Of a DNA stretch of 38,344 nt, positions 8,438 to 16,509 are shown piece by piece. The stretch covers positions 1 through 38,344 of the forward strand of contig NZ_SMKQ01000068.1 in the NCBI RefSeq assembly GCF_004348995.1, given 5' to 3'. Both the position numbers and the translations under genes were made by a program. The DNA is from Nonomuraea terrae (lineage in GTDB: Bacteria > Actinomycetota > Actinomycetes > Streptosporangiales > Streptosporangiaceae). The notes beneath the pieces were generated by a model, which was given only the letters and a program-made list of their open reading frames with translations, made no database searches and was not told the DNA's origin. Within the stretch, counting starts at the first letter, position 1. Every line of letters begins with the position of its first letter.

Positions 8438-8922
8438 TTCGTGCGCTCCCGCGCCCGGCGGGCCGGCTGCGCACCCTCGACGGGAGTGGCGAGATGGCCG
8501 CCGACCAGGCGGTTCAGGGCGCGGACGAGCACCTCGCGCTCGTCGCCGGGCAGCGACCCCAGCGCGGCGCGGTGCACGCCGTCGACGACCTCCTGACTGC
8601 GGCGGGCGATCCGCGCCCCCGCTTCGGTCACCGCGATGATCCGCGCCCGCCGGTCGGTGCTGGACGGCCGGCGCTCGGCGTAGCCGGCCTTCTCCAGCGC
8701 GTCGACGGTCACCACCATCGTGGTCTTGTCCATGTCGCCCAGCCCGGCGAGCTGGATCTGGGTGCGCTCCTCCTCCAGGGCATGCACCAGCACGCAGTGC
8801 ATCCGGGGCGTGAGCCCGATCTCGGCCAGCGCCGCCGTCATCTGGGTGCGCAGCACATGGCTGGTGTGGTCGAGCAGGAAGGACAGGTCGGTTTCGGTAC
8901 GCGCGGGAGCCATCGCCGTCAT
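8434..8922 (-). CDS. MarR-family transcriptional regulator of the adjacent MFS exporter
   Basis: A 162-residue MarR protein, unrelated in detail to the pair at 1551-2445. HTH at about residues 50-85 (QIQLAGLGDMDKTTMVVTVDALEKAGYAERRPSSTDRR is represented by its LGDMDKTTMVVTVDALE core) and the family's wing DRRARIIAVTEAG. ATG 8922 is preceded by GGAGAC. The exporter gene follows on the same strand, and the divergent neighbour is the degenerate PP2C protein. Expected to repress the exporter and itself, with release by a small aromatic ligand, as is usual for the family. Confidence 0.9.
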   Translation of the reverse strand: MTAMAPARTETDLSFLLDHTSHVLRTQMTAALAEIGLTPRMHCVLVHALEEERTQIQLAGLGDMDKTTMVVTVDALEKAGYAERRPSSTDRRARIIAVTEAGARIARRSQEVVDGVHRAALGSLPGDEREVLVRALNRLVGGHLATPVEGAQPARRARERTK

Positions 8923-9003
8923 GTCTCCAGCCTACCCAGTGGTCCCGGTGCGGATTATCCGCGAAGGAACTACCTGAGGCTCATAGGCCCTTTTTATGGA
9001 TGA

Positions 9004-9033
9004 TTGACCGTTATGTCCACTATGGCGTAGCGT
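9004..9033 (+). promoter_or_regulatory. Candidate sigma70-type promoter of the second PP2C gene
   Basis: TTGACC (9004-9009), an 18-bp spacer, and TAGCGT (9028-9033), which fits the actinobacterial TANNNT -10 pattern. The start codon is 45 bp beyond the -10 box. Confidence 0.5.
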
Positions 9034-9077
9034 CGCATCGCAGGATGATGACGCGCTCCCATCAGGAAGAGGGAGAC

Positions 9078-11075
9078 ATGGGCGTACCTGACACCACCGG
9101 GCATGACGCGGAACTGCCCGCGATCGCCATCATCGACTCCGACGGAACCTTGATCGGCTGGACCCGAGCCGCCGAACGGCTGCTCGGCTACCGCGCCGCC
9201 GACGTCGTGGGCCGTTCCGGCGCGCTGCTGCTCACTCCCGGCGACCACCACGAGCGGTTGTCGGCCTGGGCCCGTCAGAACGCCGACCTCGACCGCTGGT
9301 CGGGCCTGGCCGAGATCCGCCATCGCGCCGGCCACCCGATCCTGCTGCACGTCCAGGGCCATCGGCTGGCCGCATCGGCGCACAGGGGCGCATGGCTGCT
9401 GTCGGCGAACACGGCCGTCGGCGCCCATCCCGCCGTCTCCGTCCTGGAACCGCTGGTCAACCGCTCACCCGCAGCCCTGTGGATCTGGGACGGCGACCTG
9501 CGCCGCGTCTGGTGCAACGGGCCGGCCCAGCGGATGGAAACGCTCCTGCTGCGCAGCGGAGCCGGCGACCTGCCGGCGTTCGGCAACGTGGGAAGCGGGG
9601 CGTTGATGCGTCGGGTGCTCTCCGACGGCATCCCCGTGATCGACGCCGAGATACACCGCCCGGCGGTGGACGGGCAGGGCGACCATGTGCTGTCCATGTC
9701 GGTCTTCCGCCTCGACGGCGTGGACGGCCAGCCGATCGGCGTGTGCACACTGGCCATCGACGTCACGCAGAGCCTGGCCCGCAAGCGGCTCGCGCTGCTC
9801 ATCGAGGCGAGCGGGCGCATCGGCACCACGCTGGACGTCTGCAAGACCGCGCAGGAGCTGGCCGACCTGGCCATGCCGACCCTGGCCGACTACATCACGG
9901 TGGACCTCTCCGAGGCCGTGGTGCCGAGCGAGGAGCCGCCGCTGCGGCCCCCGGAGGGGATGCTCACCCCGGCCTTCCGCCGGGCGGGAATGGCGTCCAT
10001 CCACAAGTCGTTGCCGGAGACGCTCTGGCGGCCGGGGGTTCCGGTCATCGTGCCGCTGGCGGCTCCGCAGGCCGAGGTCCTGTACTCGGGACGCTCCCAT
10101 CTGGATCCCGAGCTGGACCTCTCGCCGGGGACCTGGCTCGACCACGATCCCGACCGCGCCCGCCTGGCCCGCGAGACCGGGATGCACAGCGTGATGATCG
10201 TCCCGGTGCTCGCCAGGGGCGAGATCCTGGGCATCACCGTGTTCGTGCGCAGCCAGAACCCGGCCCCGTTCACCCCTGACGACCTGGTGCTCGCCGAGCA
10301 GCTCGTCGCCCGCGCCGCGCTCAGCCTGGACAGCGCCCGCCGCTACACCCGCGAGCGTGACACCGCCCGCGCCCTGCAGCGGCATCTCCTGCCGCGCAGC
10401 CTGTCGGGCTGCGACGCCGTCGAGTTGGCCGCCCGTTACCTCGCCTCCGACGTGTACGAGGGCGTCGGAGGCGGCTGGTTCGACGCGATCTCGCTGCCCC
10501 GCGGGCGGATCGCACTGACCGTCGGCGACGTCAGCGGGCGGGGCGTCAACGCCGCGGCCACGATGGGCCGCATGCGCACCGCCATCCGCACACTGGCCTC
10601 CGTGGACCTGCCGCCCGATGAGCTGCTCACCCACCTCGACGAGCTGACCACGCTCCAGAACTCCGACCCGGACCTGTTCATCAGCGCCGCCTGCCTGTAC
10701 GCGGTCTACGACCCGGCCACCCGCCGCTTCGTCGTGGCGGCGGCGGCCAACCCGCCTCCCGCGATCGTCTGCCCGGGCGGGGAGGCCACGTTCGCCCGCC
10801 TCAGCACCGGCGCCTCGATCGGGCTCGGCCTCGGCCGCTACGAGGCCCTCGACCTGGAGCTGCCCGTGGGATCGCTGATCGTGCTGCACACCGAGGGCCT
10901 GGTCGAGAAGCGCGACGGCGGCGACCCGCGCACCGGTCCGGAACGGCTGAGAGCCGCCCTGAGCGCGGCGCCGCACCCGCTGGAGCAGCTGTGCACCAGC
11001 GTGATCGACACCATGATGGGCGGCTCATGCAGCGGCGAGGACGACGTCGCGCTCCTCGTGGCCCGCACACGCTGA
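9078..11075 (+). CDS. PAS-PAS-GAF-PP2C-like protein with degenerate catalytic site (probable pseudophosphatase)
   Basis: A 665-residue paralogue of the phosphatase at 2780-4813, with the same domain order and long identical stretches in the first PAS (WTRAAERLLGYRA-DVVGRSG) and linker. In its PP2C domain several conserved positions are changed. GGDWYD is GGGWFD, with Gly at residue 466 in place of the metal-binding Asp. GDVTGHG is GDVSGRG (Arg 488). AGHPPP is AANPPP (557-558). YTDG is HTEG (Glu 606). The last acidic pair (655-656) remains. The frame is full length and has a strong GAGGGAGAC ribosome site before ATG 9078, so it is probably made. It may sense through PAS/GAF and act by binding, for example by heterodimerising with a phosphatase. 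Confidence 0.9.
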   Translation: MGVPDTTGHDAELPAIAIIDSDGTLIGWTRAAERLLGYRAADVVGRSGALLLTPGDHHERLSAWARQNADLDRWSGLAEIRHRAGHPILLHVQGHRLAASAHRGAWLLSANTAVGAHPAVSVLEPLVNRSPAALWIWDGDLRRVWCNGPAQRMETLLLRSGAGDLPAFGNVGSGALMRRVLSDGIPVIDAEIHRPAVDGQGDHVLSMSVFRLDGVDGQPIGVCTLAIDVTQSLARKRLALLIEASGRIGTTLDVCKTAQELADLAMPTLADYITVDLSEAVVPSEEPPLRPPEGMLTPAFRRAGMASIHKSLPETLWRPGVPVIVPLAAPQAEVLYSGRSHLDPELDLSPGTWLDHDPDRARLARETGMHSVMIVPVLARGEILGITVFVRSQNPAPFTPDDLVLAEQLVARAALSLDSARRYTRERDTARALQRHLLPRSLSGCDAVELAARYLASDVYEGVGGGWFDAISLPRGRIALTVGDVSGRGVNAAATMGRMRTAIRTLASVDLPPDELLTHLDELTTLQNSDPDLFISAACLYAVYDPATRRFVVAAAANPPPAIVCPGGEATFARLSTGASIGLGLGRYEALDLELPVGSLIVLHTEGLVEKRDGGDPRTGPERLRAALSAAPHPLEQLCTSVIDTMMGGSCSGEDDVALLVARTR

Positions 11076-11104
11076 CCGGCCGCCGGCCCCCCGCCGGCGG
11101 CCGG
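11076..11104. terminator. Bidirectional hairpin terminator
   Basis: Perfect 12-bp stem CCGGCCGCCGGC / GCCGGCGGCCGG with a C5 loop, starting immediately after the phosphatase-like gene's stop codon and facing the convergent hydrolase gene. Confidence 0.8.
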
Positions 11105-11113
11105 AGTCCTGAA

Positions 11114-11944
11114 TTACTTGAGGAAGTCGAGCAGCGCGGCGTTGACCTCGTCGGGGTGCGTCCAGCCGATGGCGTGCGGGCCGCCGGGGATCTCCTCGTA
11201 GCGCAGGCCCGCGATGAGGGCGGGCAGCCGCCTGCCGGTGCTGTCGATGGGCAGGATGCGGTCGTCGTCGCCCTGCACCACCAGCACCGGCACGTCGAGC
11301 TTCGGCAGGTCGGCGCGGAAGTCGGTCAGCCAGGTGCCGACGCACTTGAGCGTGCCGATCGCGGAGGCGCCCACGGCGACGTTCCAGCTGAGCTGCCAGG
11401 CCTGCTCGCTGATCCGGGTGCCGCCCAAGGTGTCGACGTTGTAGAAGTCGTCGAGGAACGCCTTCAGGAACGCCGGCCGGTCCGCGACGATGGCCTGCTC
11501 GATGCCTTCGAACACGCCGCTGTCGACGCCCTCGGGGTTGTCGTCCGTCTTGCGCAGGAACGGCTGCAGCGGCGCCAGCAGCACGGCCCTGCTCACCCGC
11601 TCGGAGCCGTAGGCGCCCAGGTAGCGCACGACTTCGCCGCTGCCCATGGAGAACCCGACGAGGGTGACGTCACGCAGGTCGAGCCGGTCGATGAGCGCCT
11701 TGAGGTCGGCGGCGAAGGTGTCGTAGTCGTAGCCGGTGACCGGCTGGCTGGACTTGCCGAACCCGCGCCGGTCGTAGGTGATCACCCGGTGTCCGGCGTC
11801 CAGCAGCGCGGGCACCTGCTTCTCCCAGGAGGCGCCGTTGAGCGGGAAGCCGTGGATGAGGATGACCGGGCGGCCGGAGCCGTGGTCCTCGTAGTAGAGC
11901 TCGATGGGACCGGAGTTCTCCTCGCCGACCTTGATGTACGGCAT
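11114..11944 (-). CDS. Alpha/beta hydrolase, non-haem haloperoxidase/esterase-like
   Basis: A 276-residue soluble alpha/beta-hydrolase. Oxyanion-hole region HGFPLNG at about 31-37, YDRRGFGKSS, nucleophile elbow GFSMG (Ser 99), acid in QGDDD (about 226-228) and a PHAIGWTH segment with the catalytic His (about 257). This is the pattern of the cofactor-free chloroperoxidase/esterase group. ATG 11944 is chosen for its GGAGAAGGACC upstream; an upstream extension would read through the promoter. The gene lies downstream of the LAL regulator on the same strand. Its own promoter region carries GTCATTTGAC, which also occurs in the aldehyde oxidoreductase promoter. The substrate is unknown. Confidence 0.9.
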   Translation of the reverse strand: MPYIKVGEENSGPIELYYEDHGSGRPVILIHGFPLNGASWEKQVPALLDAGHRVITYDRRGFGKSSQPVTGYDYDTFAADLKALIDRLDLRDVTLVGFSMGSGEVVRYLGAYGSERVSRAVLLAPLQPFLRKTDDNPEGVDSGVFEGIEQAIVADRPAFLKAFLDDFYNVDTLGGTRISEQAWQLSWNVAVGASAIGTLKCVGTWLTDFRADLPKLDVPVLVVQGDDDRILPIDSTGRRLPALIAGLRYEEIPGGPHAIGWTHPDEVNAALLDFLK

Positions 11945-12038
11945 ATGTGGTCCTTCTCCGTTCGGTGGATGGCGATCGTCGGCGGCTCTCCGCTGAGCCA
12001 CGGCTTCATGGTCCTCGGACGAGCAGGACCGCCCATCG

Positions 12039-12048
12039 GTCAAATGAC
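12039..12048. promoter_or_regulatory. GTCATTTGAC element upstream of the alpha/beta hydrolase
   Basis: The plus strand reads GTCAAATGAC; the minus strand, in the gene's direction, reads GTCATTTGAC, about 95 bp before ATG 11944. The identical 10-mer is at 14935-14944, between the LAL regulator and the aldehyde oxidoreductase operon. A shared regulator, most simply the LAL protein encoded between the two sites, is the inference. Confidence 0.45.
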
Positions 12049-12068
12049 TGTATCCACGACCACACCGC

Positions 12069-14861
12069 TCAGAACGCGACGTCGTCCCTGTTCAGCTTAT
12101 CGCCCAGCGCGTCGCGCAGCGCGGCACGCGAGGTGATGCCGAGCTTCGGGAAGACACGGTAGAGGTGGGCGCTGATGGTGCGCGGCGACAGGTGCAGGCG
12201 CTGCGCGATCTGCTTGTTGGTCAGGCCGGTGGCGGCGAGGTGGGCGATCTGCCGTTCCTGCGGGGTGAGGCCCTCATGCGGCGGCGACTGGCCCGTGGCG
12301 CGCAGCTCGTTGCGGGCGCGCTCGGCCCACGGCCGCGCGCCGAGGCGTTCGAACGTCTCCAGCGCCTGCGCCAGCTGGGTCCGCGCCCGGTGGATGGCGC
12401 GGGTGCGGCGGCAGTGCTCCCCGTAGGCCAGGCGGATCCTGGCCAGGTCGAACGGCCAGCGTTCCGCGCCGGGCACGGCGAGCGCGCGCTCGAAGCGGGC
12501 GTCGGCCTCGGCGGCGGGCGCGGAGACGGCCGCCGCCCCCTCGACGGCCAGGGCGAGCCGCGCCGACATGTCGGTGAACCCGGCCTCCCGCATCGCGGCG
12601 ACGTGCCGGCGGGCCTCGGCGGGCCGGCCGCTGCCGACCGCCGCCTCGACGAGCACCGGCGCGGCCCACATGACGAGCGGGACGTAACGGGCGAGCACAC
12701 CGGGCGGGCTGATGGAGGCCAGGTCCTGGTAGGCCGCCTCGGCGTCTCCCCTGCCGAGCGCCGCCAGGGCGCGCACGTACCGGGCGTAGAACAGGACCTT
12801 GCCCGCACGGCGGGGCGTCCCCCAGCGGACCATCTTGTCGGCCAGCGCCAGCGCGGTCTCCTCGTCGCCCCGCTGCGCGGCCAGGATCGCCTGGACGAAC
12901 CAGAGCGGCCACTCCAGCAGCAGGTAGCCGTGCCGGCGGCACAGCCGCAGCCCCTCCTCGGCCAGCTGGGCGGACTCGTCCCACTGGCCGATGAGCAGGT
13001 CGTCGAGGCTGAGGCTGATGAGCGCGCCGATGGCCGAGGTGACCGCACCGCCGTCGCGCCCGTCGCGGACGACCCGCCACAGCGCCTCCCGGCAGCACTG
13101 CATCCGGTCGTAGAAGAAGCCGGAACGGCCGATCCACACGATCCGGTCCTGGTCGGCCTCCTCCGGGAATCGGCTGATGAGGTCGTCCAGCTCCGCCAGC
13201 GTGGCGGGCGTGGCGTGCGCGGGGTCGGCGAAGATCGCCGTGCACACCGCGAGCACCTCGGGCGGCCGCGGCGTCAGCCGGGCGACGATGGCCTGGAACG
13301 GCTCCCACAGCTCGGGGCGCGGGCCGGCGGAGAAGCACACGAGCAGCATGGTGAACAGCGCCTCGACCAGCGCGTGGTCGTCGGCGCGGAGCTCGCCGCC
13401 GCGCGCCTCGATCGCCCCCATCAGCAGCCGGTACGCCGTGTCGGCGTCGCCCTCTCCGTTGATCAGCAGGTACGCGGTCGCGACCGCCGCCTCCAGCGAC
13501 CTGTCCAGCCCCGGGTCGGCCCGGCGCGCGTCGACGAGCAGGCGCGGCACGTCCCGCAGCCCGCCGGTCACGTTCGCCCCGACGTACGCGGCCTCGGCCA
13601 GCCGCCGGCTGCGGTCGGCGCTGCGCGGGCTGAGGTCGGCGGCGCGCAGCAGCGCGGCCACGGCGCCGGCCGCGTCGCCGCAGCGCAGCGCCCGGCGGGA
13701 GACCTGTTCCAGCAGCGCGGCCACCCGCTCGTCGGCGCCGATCGTGGCGTCGGCCAGCTGCCAGGCCTGGCGTTCCGGCTGGTCGGCCAGGGCGTCGGCG
13801 AGCGCCCGGCGGGCGCGGCGGCGCTCGGCCTCGGTGAAGAAGTTCACCACCGTGGAGCGGACGACGGGATGCCGGAAGATCAGCCGCCTGGTGGCCAGGT
13901 CGACCCCGGCCAGCCCGGCCCGCTCGGCGGGGCCAAGCTCCTCCAGGCAGCCGCCGGTCGCCGCCTCCAGCACGCCCAGGTCGCCCGTGCTGTCGAGGGC
14001 CGCGAGCAGCAGCAGCCGGCAGGTCCTGGCCGGCAGGTCGGCGATGCGGGAGGTGAACAGCGTCTGGAGCCGCTGGCTGAGCGGCAGCACCTCGGGCAGC
14101 GCCTCGTCGCCGGCGCGCTGCAGGTCGCTCAGCACCTGCGGCAGCTCCACGAGCACGAGCGGGTTGCCCTGCGCCTCGGCGATCACCCGCCGCCGCACGG
14201 GCTCGGCCAGGCCGGGGAATCGGACGCCGAGCAGGCCGTCGGCGGCGGCGCCGTCGAGCGGGCGCACCTCGTGCTCGGGCAGCCCGCCGCGGTCGAAGAA
14301 GGTGTCCGGCCCCAGCCGGGAGGCGGCGATCAGGCCGACCCGGCTGCCGGCCAGCCGGCGCGCCATGAACCCCAGCACCCCCGCGCTGGAGCGGTCGAGC
14401 CAGTGCAGGTCGTCGACGACGATCAGCAGCGGACAGTCCTCGGCCACCTGCCGCAGCAGCGTCAGCGCGGCGGTGGACACGGTGAGGCGGTCGGCCATGG
14501 TGCCCTCGCCGAAGCCCAGCGCTAACGACAGCGCGGAGCGCTGCGCCAGGCTGAGCCGGTCGACGTGGTCCTGGTAGACCGGGAAGAGCAGCTGGTTCAG
14601 CCCCGAGAACGCGATGTCGGCCTCGAACTCCACGCCGGCCACGCGCAGCACCCGGGTGCCGCACCCCGCCGCGGCGCGTGCCGCGGCCTCCAGCAGCACG
14701 GTCTTGCCCACGCCCGGCTCACCCGACAACACCAGGGCGGCGCCGTCCTCCGCGGCGCGTTCCAGGAAGTCCCGGATGAGCGTGAGCTCCGTGTCCCGTC
14801 CGACCGGCCCCTTGAGCTCGCCGGACAGGCGTTGATCAACATATTCCCCGACATCGTTCAT
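12069..14861 (-). CDS. LAL-type LuxR-family ATP-binding transcriptional regulator
   Basis: A 930-residue large LuxR regulator of the MalT/LAL class. N-terminal P-loop: Walker A GEPGVGKT at 47-54, Walker B LLIVVDD at about 145-151 followed by LHWLD. A long central helical region probably forms TPR-like repeats. The C-terminal LuxR HTH is at about 865-925 (LTPQERQIAHLAATGLTNKQ, then LSPRTISAHLYRVFPKLGI). Such proteins usually activate neighbouring catabolic or biosynthetic genes on sensing a ligand. It is divergent from the aldehyde oxidoreductase operon with about 120 bp between, where a perfect 7-bp-arm inverted repeat lies. The alpha/beta hydrolase follows it. ATG 14861 begins just before the conserved N-terminus. 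Confidence 0.93.
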   Translation of the reverse strand: MNDVGEYVDQRLSGELKGPVGRDTELTLIRDFLERAAEDGAALVLSGEPGVGKTVLLEAAARAAAGCGTRVLRVAGVEFEADIAFSGLNQLLFPVYQDHVDRLSLAQRSALSLALGFGEGTMADRLTVSTAALTLLRQVAEDCPLLIVVDDLHWLDRSSAGVLGFMARRLAGSRVGLIAASRLGPDTFFDRGGLPEHEVRPLDGAAADGLLGVRFPGLAEPVRRRVIAEAQGNPLVLVELPQVLSDLQRAGDEALPEVLPLSQRLQTLFTSRIADLPARTCRLLLLAALDSTGDLGVLEAATGGCLEELGPAERAGLAGVDLATRRLIFRHPVVRSTVVNFFTEAERRRARRALADALADQPERQAWQLADATIGADERVAALLEQVSRRALRCGDAAGAVAALLRAADLSPRSADRSRRLAEAAYVGANVTGGLRDVPRLLVDARRADPGLDRSLEAAVATAYLLINGEGDADTAYRLLMGAIEARGGELRADDHALVEALFTMLLVCFSAGPRPELWEPFQAIVARLTPRPPEVLAVCTAIFADPAHATPATLAELDDLISRFPEEADQDRIVWIGRSGFFYDRMQCCREALWRVVRDGRDGGAVTSAIGALISLSLDDLLIGQWDESAQLAEEGLRLCRRHGYLLLEWPLWFVQAILAAQRGDEETALALADKMVRWGTPRRAGKVLFYARYVRALAALGRGDAEAAYQDLASISPPGVLARYVPLVMWAAPVLVEAAVGSGRPAEARRHVAAMREAGFTDMSARLALAVEGAAAVSAPAAEADARFERALAVPGAERWPFDLARIRLAYGEHCRRTRAIHRARTQLAQALETFERLGARPWAERARNELRATGQSPPHEGLTPQERQIAHLAATGLTNKQIAQRLHLSPRTISAHLYRVFPKLGITSRAALRDALGDKLNRDDVAF

Positions 14862-14925
14862 TCCGGTCGCCCCCCGCGCGATCGCAACGTGAACAGGTTA
14901 CGGCGGCTCATCCCCAATGCAGTAA

Positions 14926-14944
14926 TCAAATGTGGTCATTTGAC
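14926..14944. promoter_or_regulatory. Candidate operator: inverted repeat between LAL regulator and aldehyde oxidoreductase operon
   Basis: TCAAATG (14926-14932), TGGT spacer, CATTTGA (14937-14943): perfect 7-bp arms. It contains GTCATTTGAC (14935-14944), also present at 12039-12048 before the alpha/beta hydrolase. It is centred about 50 bp before ATG 14984 and 70 bp before the LAL start, which suits activator binding. Confidence 0.55.
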
Positions 14945-14983
14945 TTAAGTCCCCACGAAACCATCGCACACAGACTTCGACCC

Positions 14984-15520
14984 ATGGGTATCGACCTCAC
15001 CGCCGAAGCGGCTTCCCGCCACCAAGCGCCGACCGTGCGCGGTCCGTCCGAGGAGCCCGTCGTCCTGACGATCAACGGTACGCACCACACGGTCGGCCTC
15101 GAACCCCGCGTGAGCCTGCTCGACGCGCTGCGCGACCGGCTGGGCCTCACCGGCTCCAAGAAGGGCTGCGACCAGGGCACCTGCGGCGCCTGCACGGTCT
15201 GGGTGGACGGCCGGCGGGTGCTCGCCTGCCTGACCCTGGCGATCGCGTGCGAGGGCCGGCAGGTCACCACGATCGAGGGCCTGGCCGCCGACGGGGAGCC
15301 GCACCCGATGCAGCGCGCGTTCGTCGAGCACGACGCCTTCCAGTGCGGCTACTGCACCCCGGGTCAGATCATGTCGGCCATCGCCCTGATCGAGGAGGGC
15401 AACGCCGAGACCGACGAGGACATCGCCGAGTTCATGAGCGGCAACATCTGCCGCTGCGCCGCCTACCCGGGCATCCGCCAGGCGATCAAGGACGTACGCG
15501 ACGCGCGGGAGCGCCCGTGA
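14984..15520 (+). CDS. paoA: Molybdenum aldehyde oxidoreductase, 2Fe-2S subunit (PaoA/YagT-like)
   Basis: The 178-residue iron-sulfur subunit of a three-part molybdenum hydroxylase; it passes electrons from the Mo centre to FAD. The N-terminal plant-type 2Fe-2S domain has Cys 62, 67, 70 and 82 (GCDQGTCGAC motif). The C-terminal domain has Cys 121, 124, 156 and 158 (QCGYCTPGQ and NICRC). ATG 14984 is chosen; an in-frame ATG at 14930 would fall inside the inverted repeat, and neither has a ribosome site. Unlike the periplasmic E. coli PaoA, no twin-arginine signal is visible, so a cytoplasmic enzyme is likely. The stop overlaps the next gene by GTGA. Confidence 0.92.
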   Translation: MGIDLTAEAASRHQAPTVRGPSEEPVVLTINGTHHTVGLEPRVSLLDALRDRLGLTGSKKGCDQGTCGACTVWVDGRRVLACLTLAIACEGRQVTTIEGLAADGEPHPMQRAFVEHDAFQCGYCTPGQIMSAIALIEEGNAETDEDIAEFMSGNICRCAAYPGIRQAIKDVRDARERP

Positions 15521-16509
15521 GACCACTCGGCTACGCCCGCGTCAGCACGGTCGCCGAGGCCGTGGAGATCGTCGCCACAGACCCGGCCGGCGCCTTCCTG
15601 GCCGGCGGCACCACCGAGATCGACCTGGTCCGCCTCGGGGTCGCCCGGCCCGACCTGCTGGTCGACATCAACGACCTGCCTCTGCACGACATCGACGACC
15701 TGCCCGGCGGCGGCGTGCGGATCGGCGCGCTGGCCCGCATGAGCGAGGTCGCCCGCACGCCGGCGATCGCCGGCCGCTACCCGGGCGTCGCGCAGGCTCT
15801 CCTGCTCGGCGCCTCCCAGCAGCTGCGCAACATGGCCTCGATGGGCGGCAACCTGTGCCAGCGCACGCGCTGCGCGTACTTCAGGGACGGCGTCTCGCCG
15901 TGCAACAAGCGGGAGCCGGGCACCGGCTGCTCGGCCCTGGACGGGCTCAACCGCGGCCACGCCATCCTCGGCACGAGCGAGCACTGCGTCGCCACCCACC
16001 CGTCCGACGTGGCCGTCGCGCTCGTCGCCTTCGACGCGGTCGTGCACACGGCCGGGCCGGGCGGCGTCCGCCGCATCCCGATCGACGACTTCTACCTGAT
16101 GCCCGGCGACACGCCGGACCGGGAGAACCCGCTGCGGCACGGCGAGCTGATCACCGCGATCGACCTGCCGCCGGCCGGCATCGCGGAGCGGTCGGTCTAC
16201 CTGAAGTTCCGCGACCGTCAGTCGTACGAGTTCGCGCTCGTCTCGGTCTGCGCGGCGGTGCGCGTGGAGGACGGCATCGTCACCGAGGCACGCGTGGCGC
16301 TCGGCGGCGTCGGCACCAAGCCCTGGCGCGCCCGCCTCGCCGAGCAGCACCTGCTCGGGGTGCCCGCCACCGCCGAGTCGTACGCCGCCGCGGCCGCGTA
16401 CGAGCTGAGCGCGGCGGTCCCGCGGCGGCACAACGCGTTCAAGGTGGAGCTCGCTCAGCGGGCGATCGTCCGCGGCCTGACCCAGGCCGCGCGGGGAGGT
16501 ATGCGATGA
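15517..16509 (+). CDS. paoB: Molybdenum aldehyde oxidoreductase, FAD and 4Fe-4S subunit (PaoB/YagS-like)
   Basis: A 330-residue FAD-binding subunit. The flavin motif LAGGTTEIDL is at about 28-37 and a second FAD region QQLRNMASMGGNL at about 101-113. Right after it comes a cysteine set CQRTRC (114, 119), PCNK (129) and GTGC (138), the insertion that in E. coli PaoB carries an extra 4Fe-4S cluster. This separates it from ordinary xanthine dehydrogenase FAD subunits and supports an aldehyde-oxidising PaoABC-type enzyme. GTG 15517 overlaps the previous stop (GTGA), and its own stop overlaps the next start (ATGA). Confidence 0.9.
   Translation: MRPLGYARVSTVAEAVEIVATDPAGAFLAGGTTEIDLVRLGVARPDLLVDINDLPLHDIDDLPGGGVRIGALARMSEVARTPAIAGRYPGVAQALLLGASQQLRNMASMGGNLCQRTRCAYFRDGVSPCNKREPGTGCSALDGLNRGHAILGTSEHCVATHPSDVAVALVAFDAVVHTAGPGGVRRIPIDDFYLMPGDTPDRENPLRHGELITAIDLPPAGIAERSVYLKFRDRQSYEFALVSVCAAVRVEDGIVTEARVALGGVGTKPWRARLAEQHLLGVPATAESYAAAAAYELSAAVPRRHNAFKVELAQRAIVRGLTQAARGGMR

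Noticed and set aside
12165..14525. Very long open frame on the plus strand opposite the LAL regulator
   Set aside because: Composition is typical of GC-skewed antisense frames (Arg/Gly/Gln/His-rich, no domain), while the minus strand gives a complete LAL protein with P-loop and HTH.
14930..14983. Upstream extension of the 2Fe-2S subunit to ATG 14930
   Set aside because: The start would fall within the inverted repeat, the extra residues match nothing, and no ribosome site is present.
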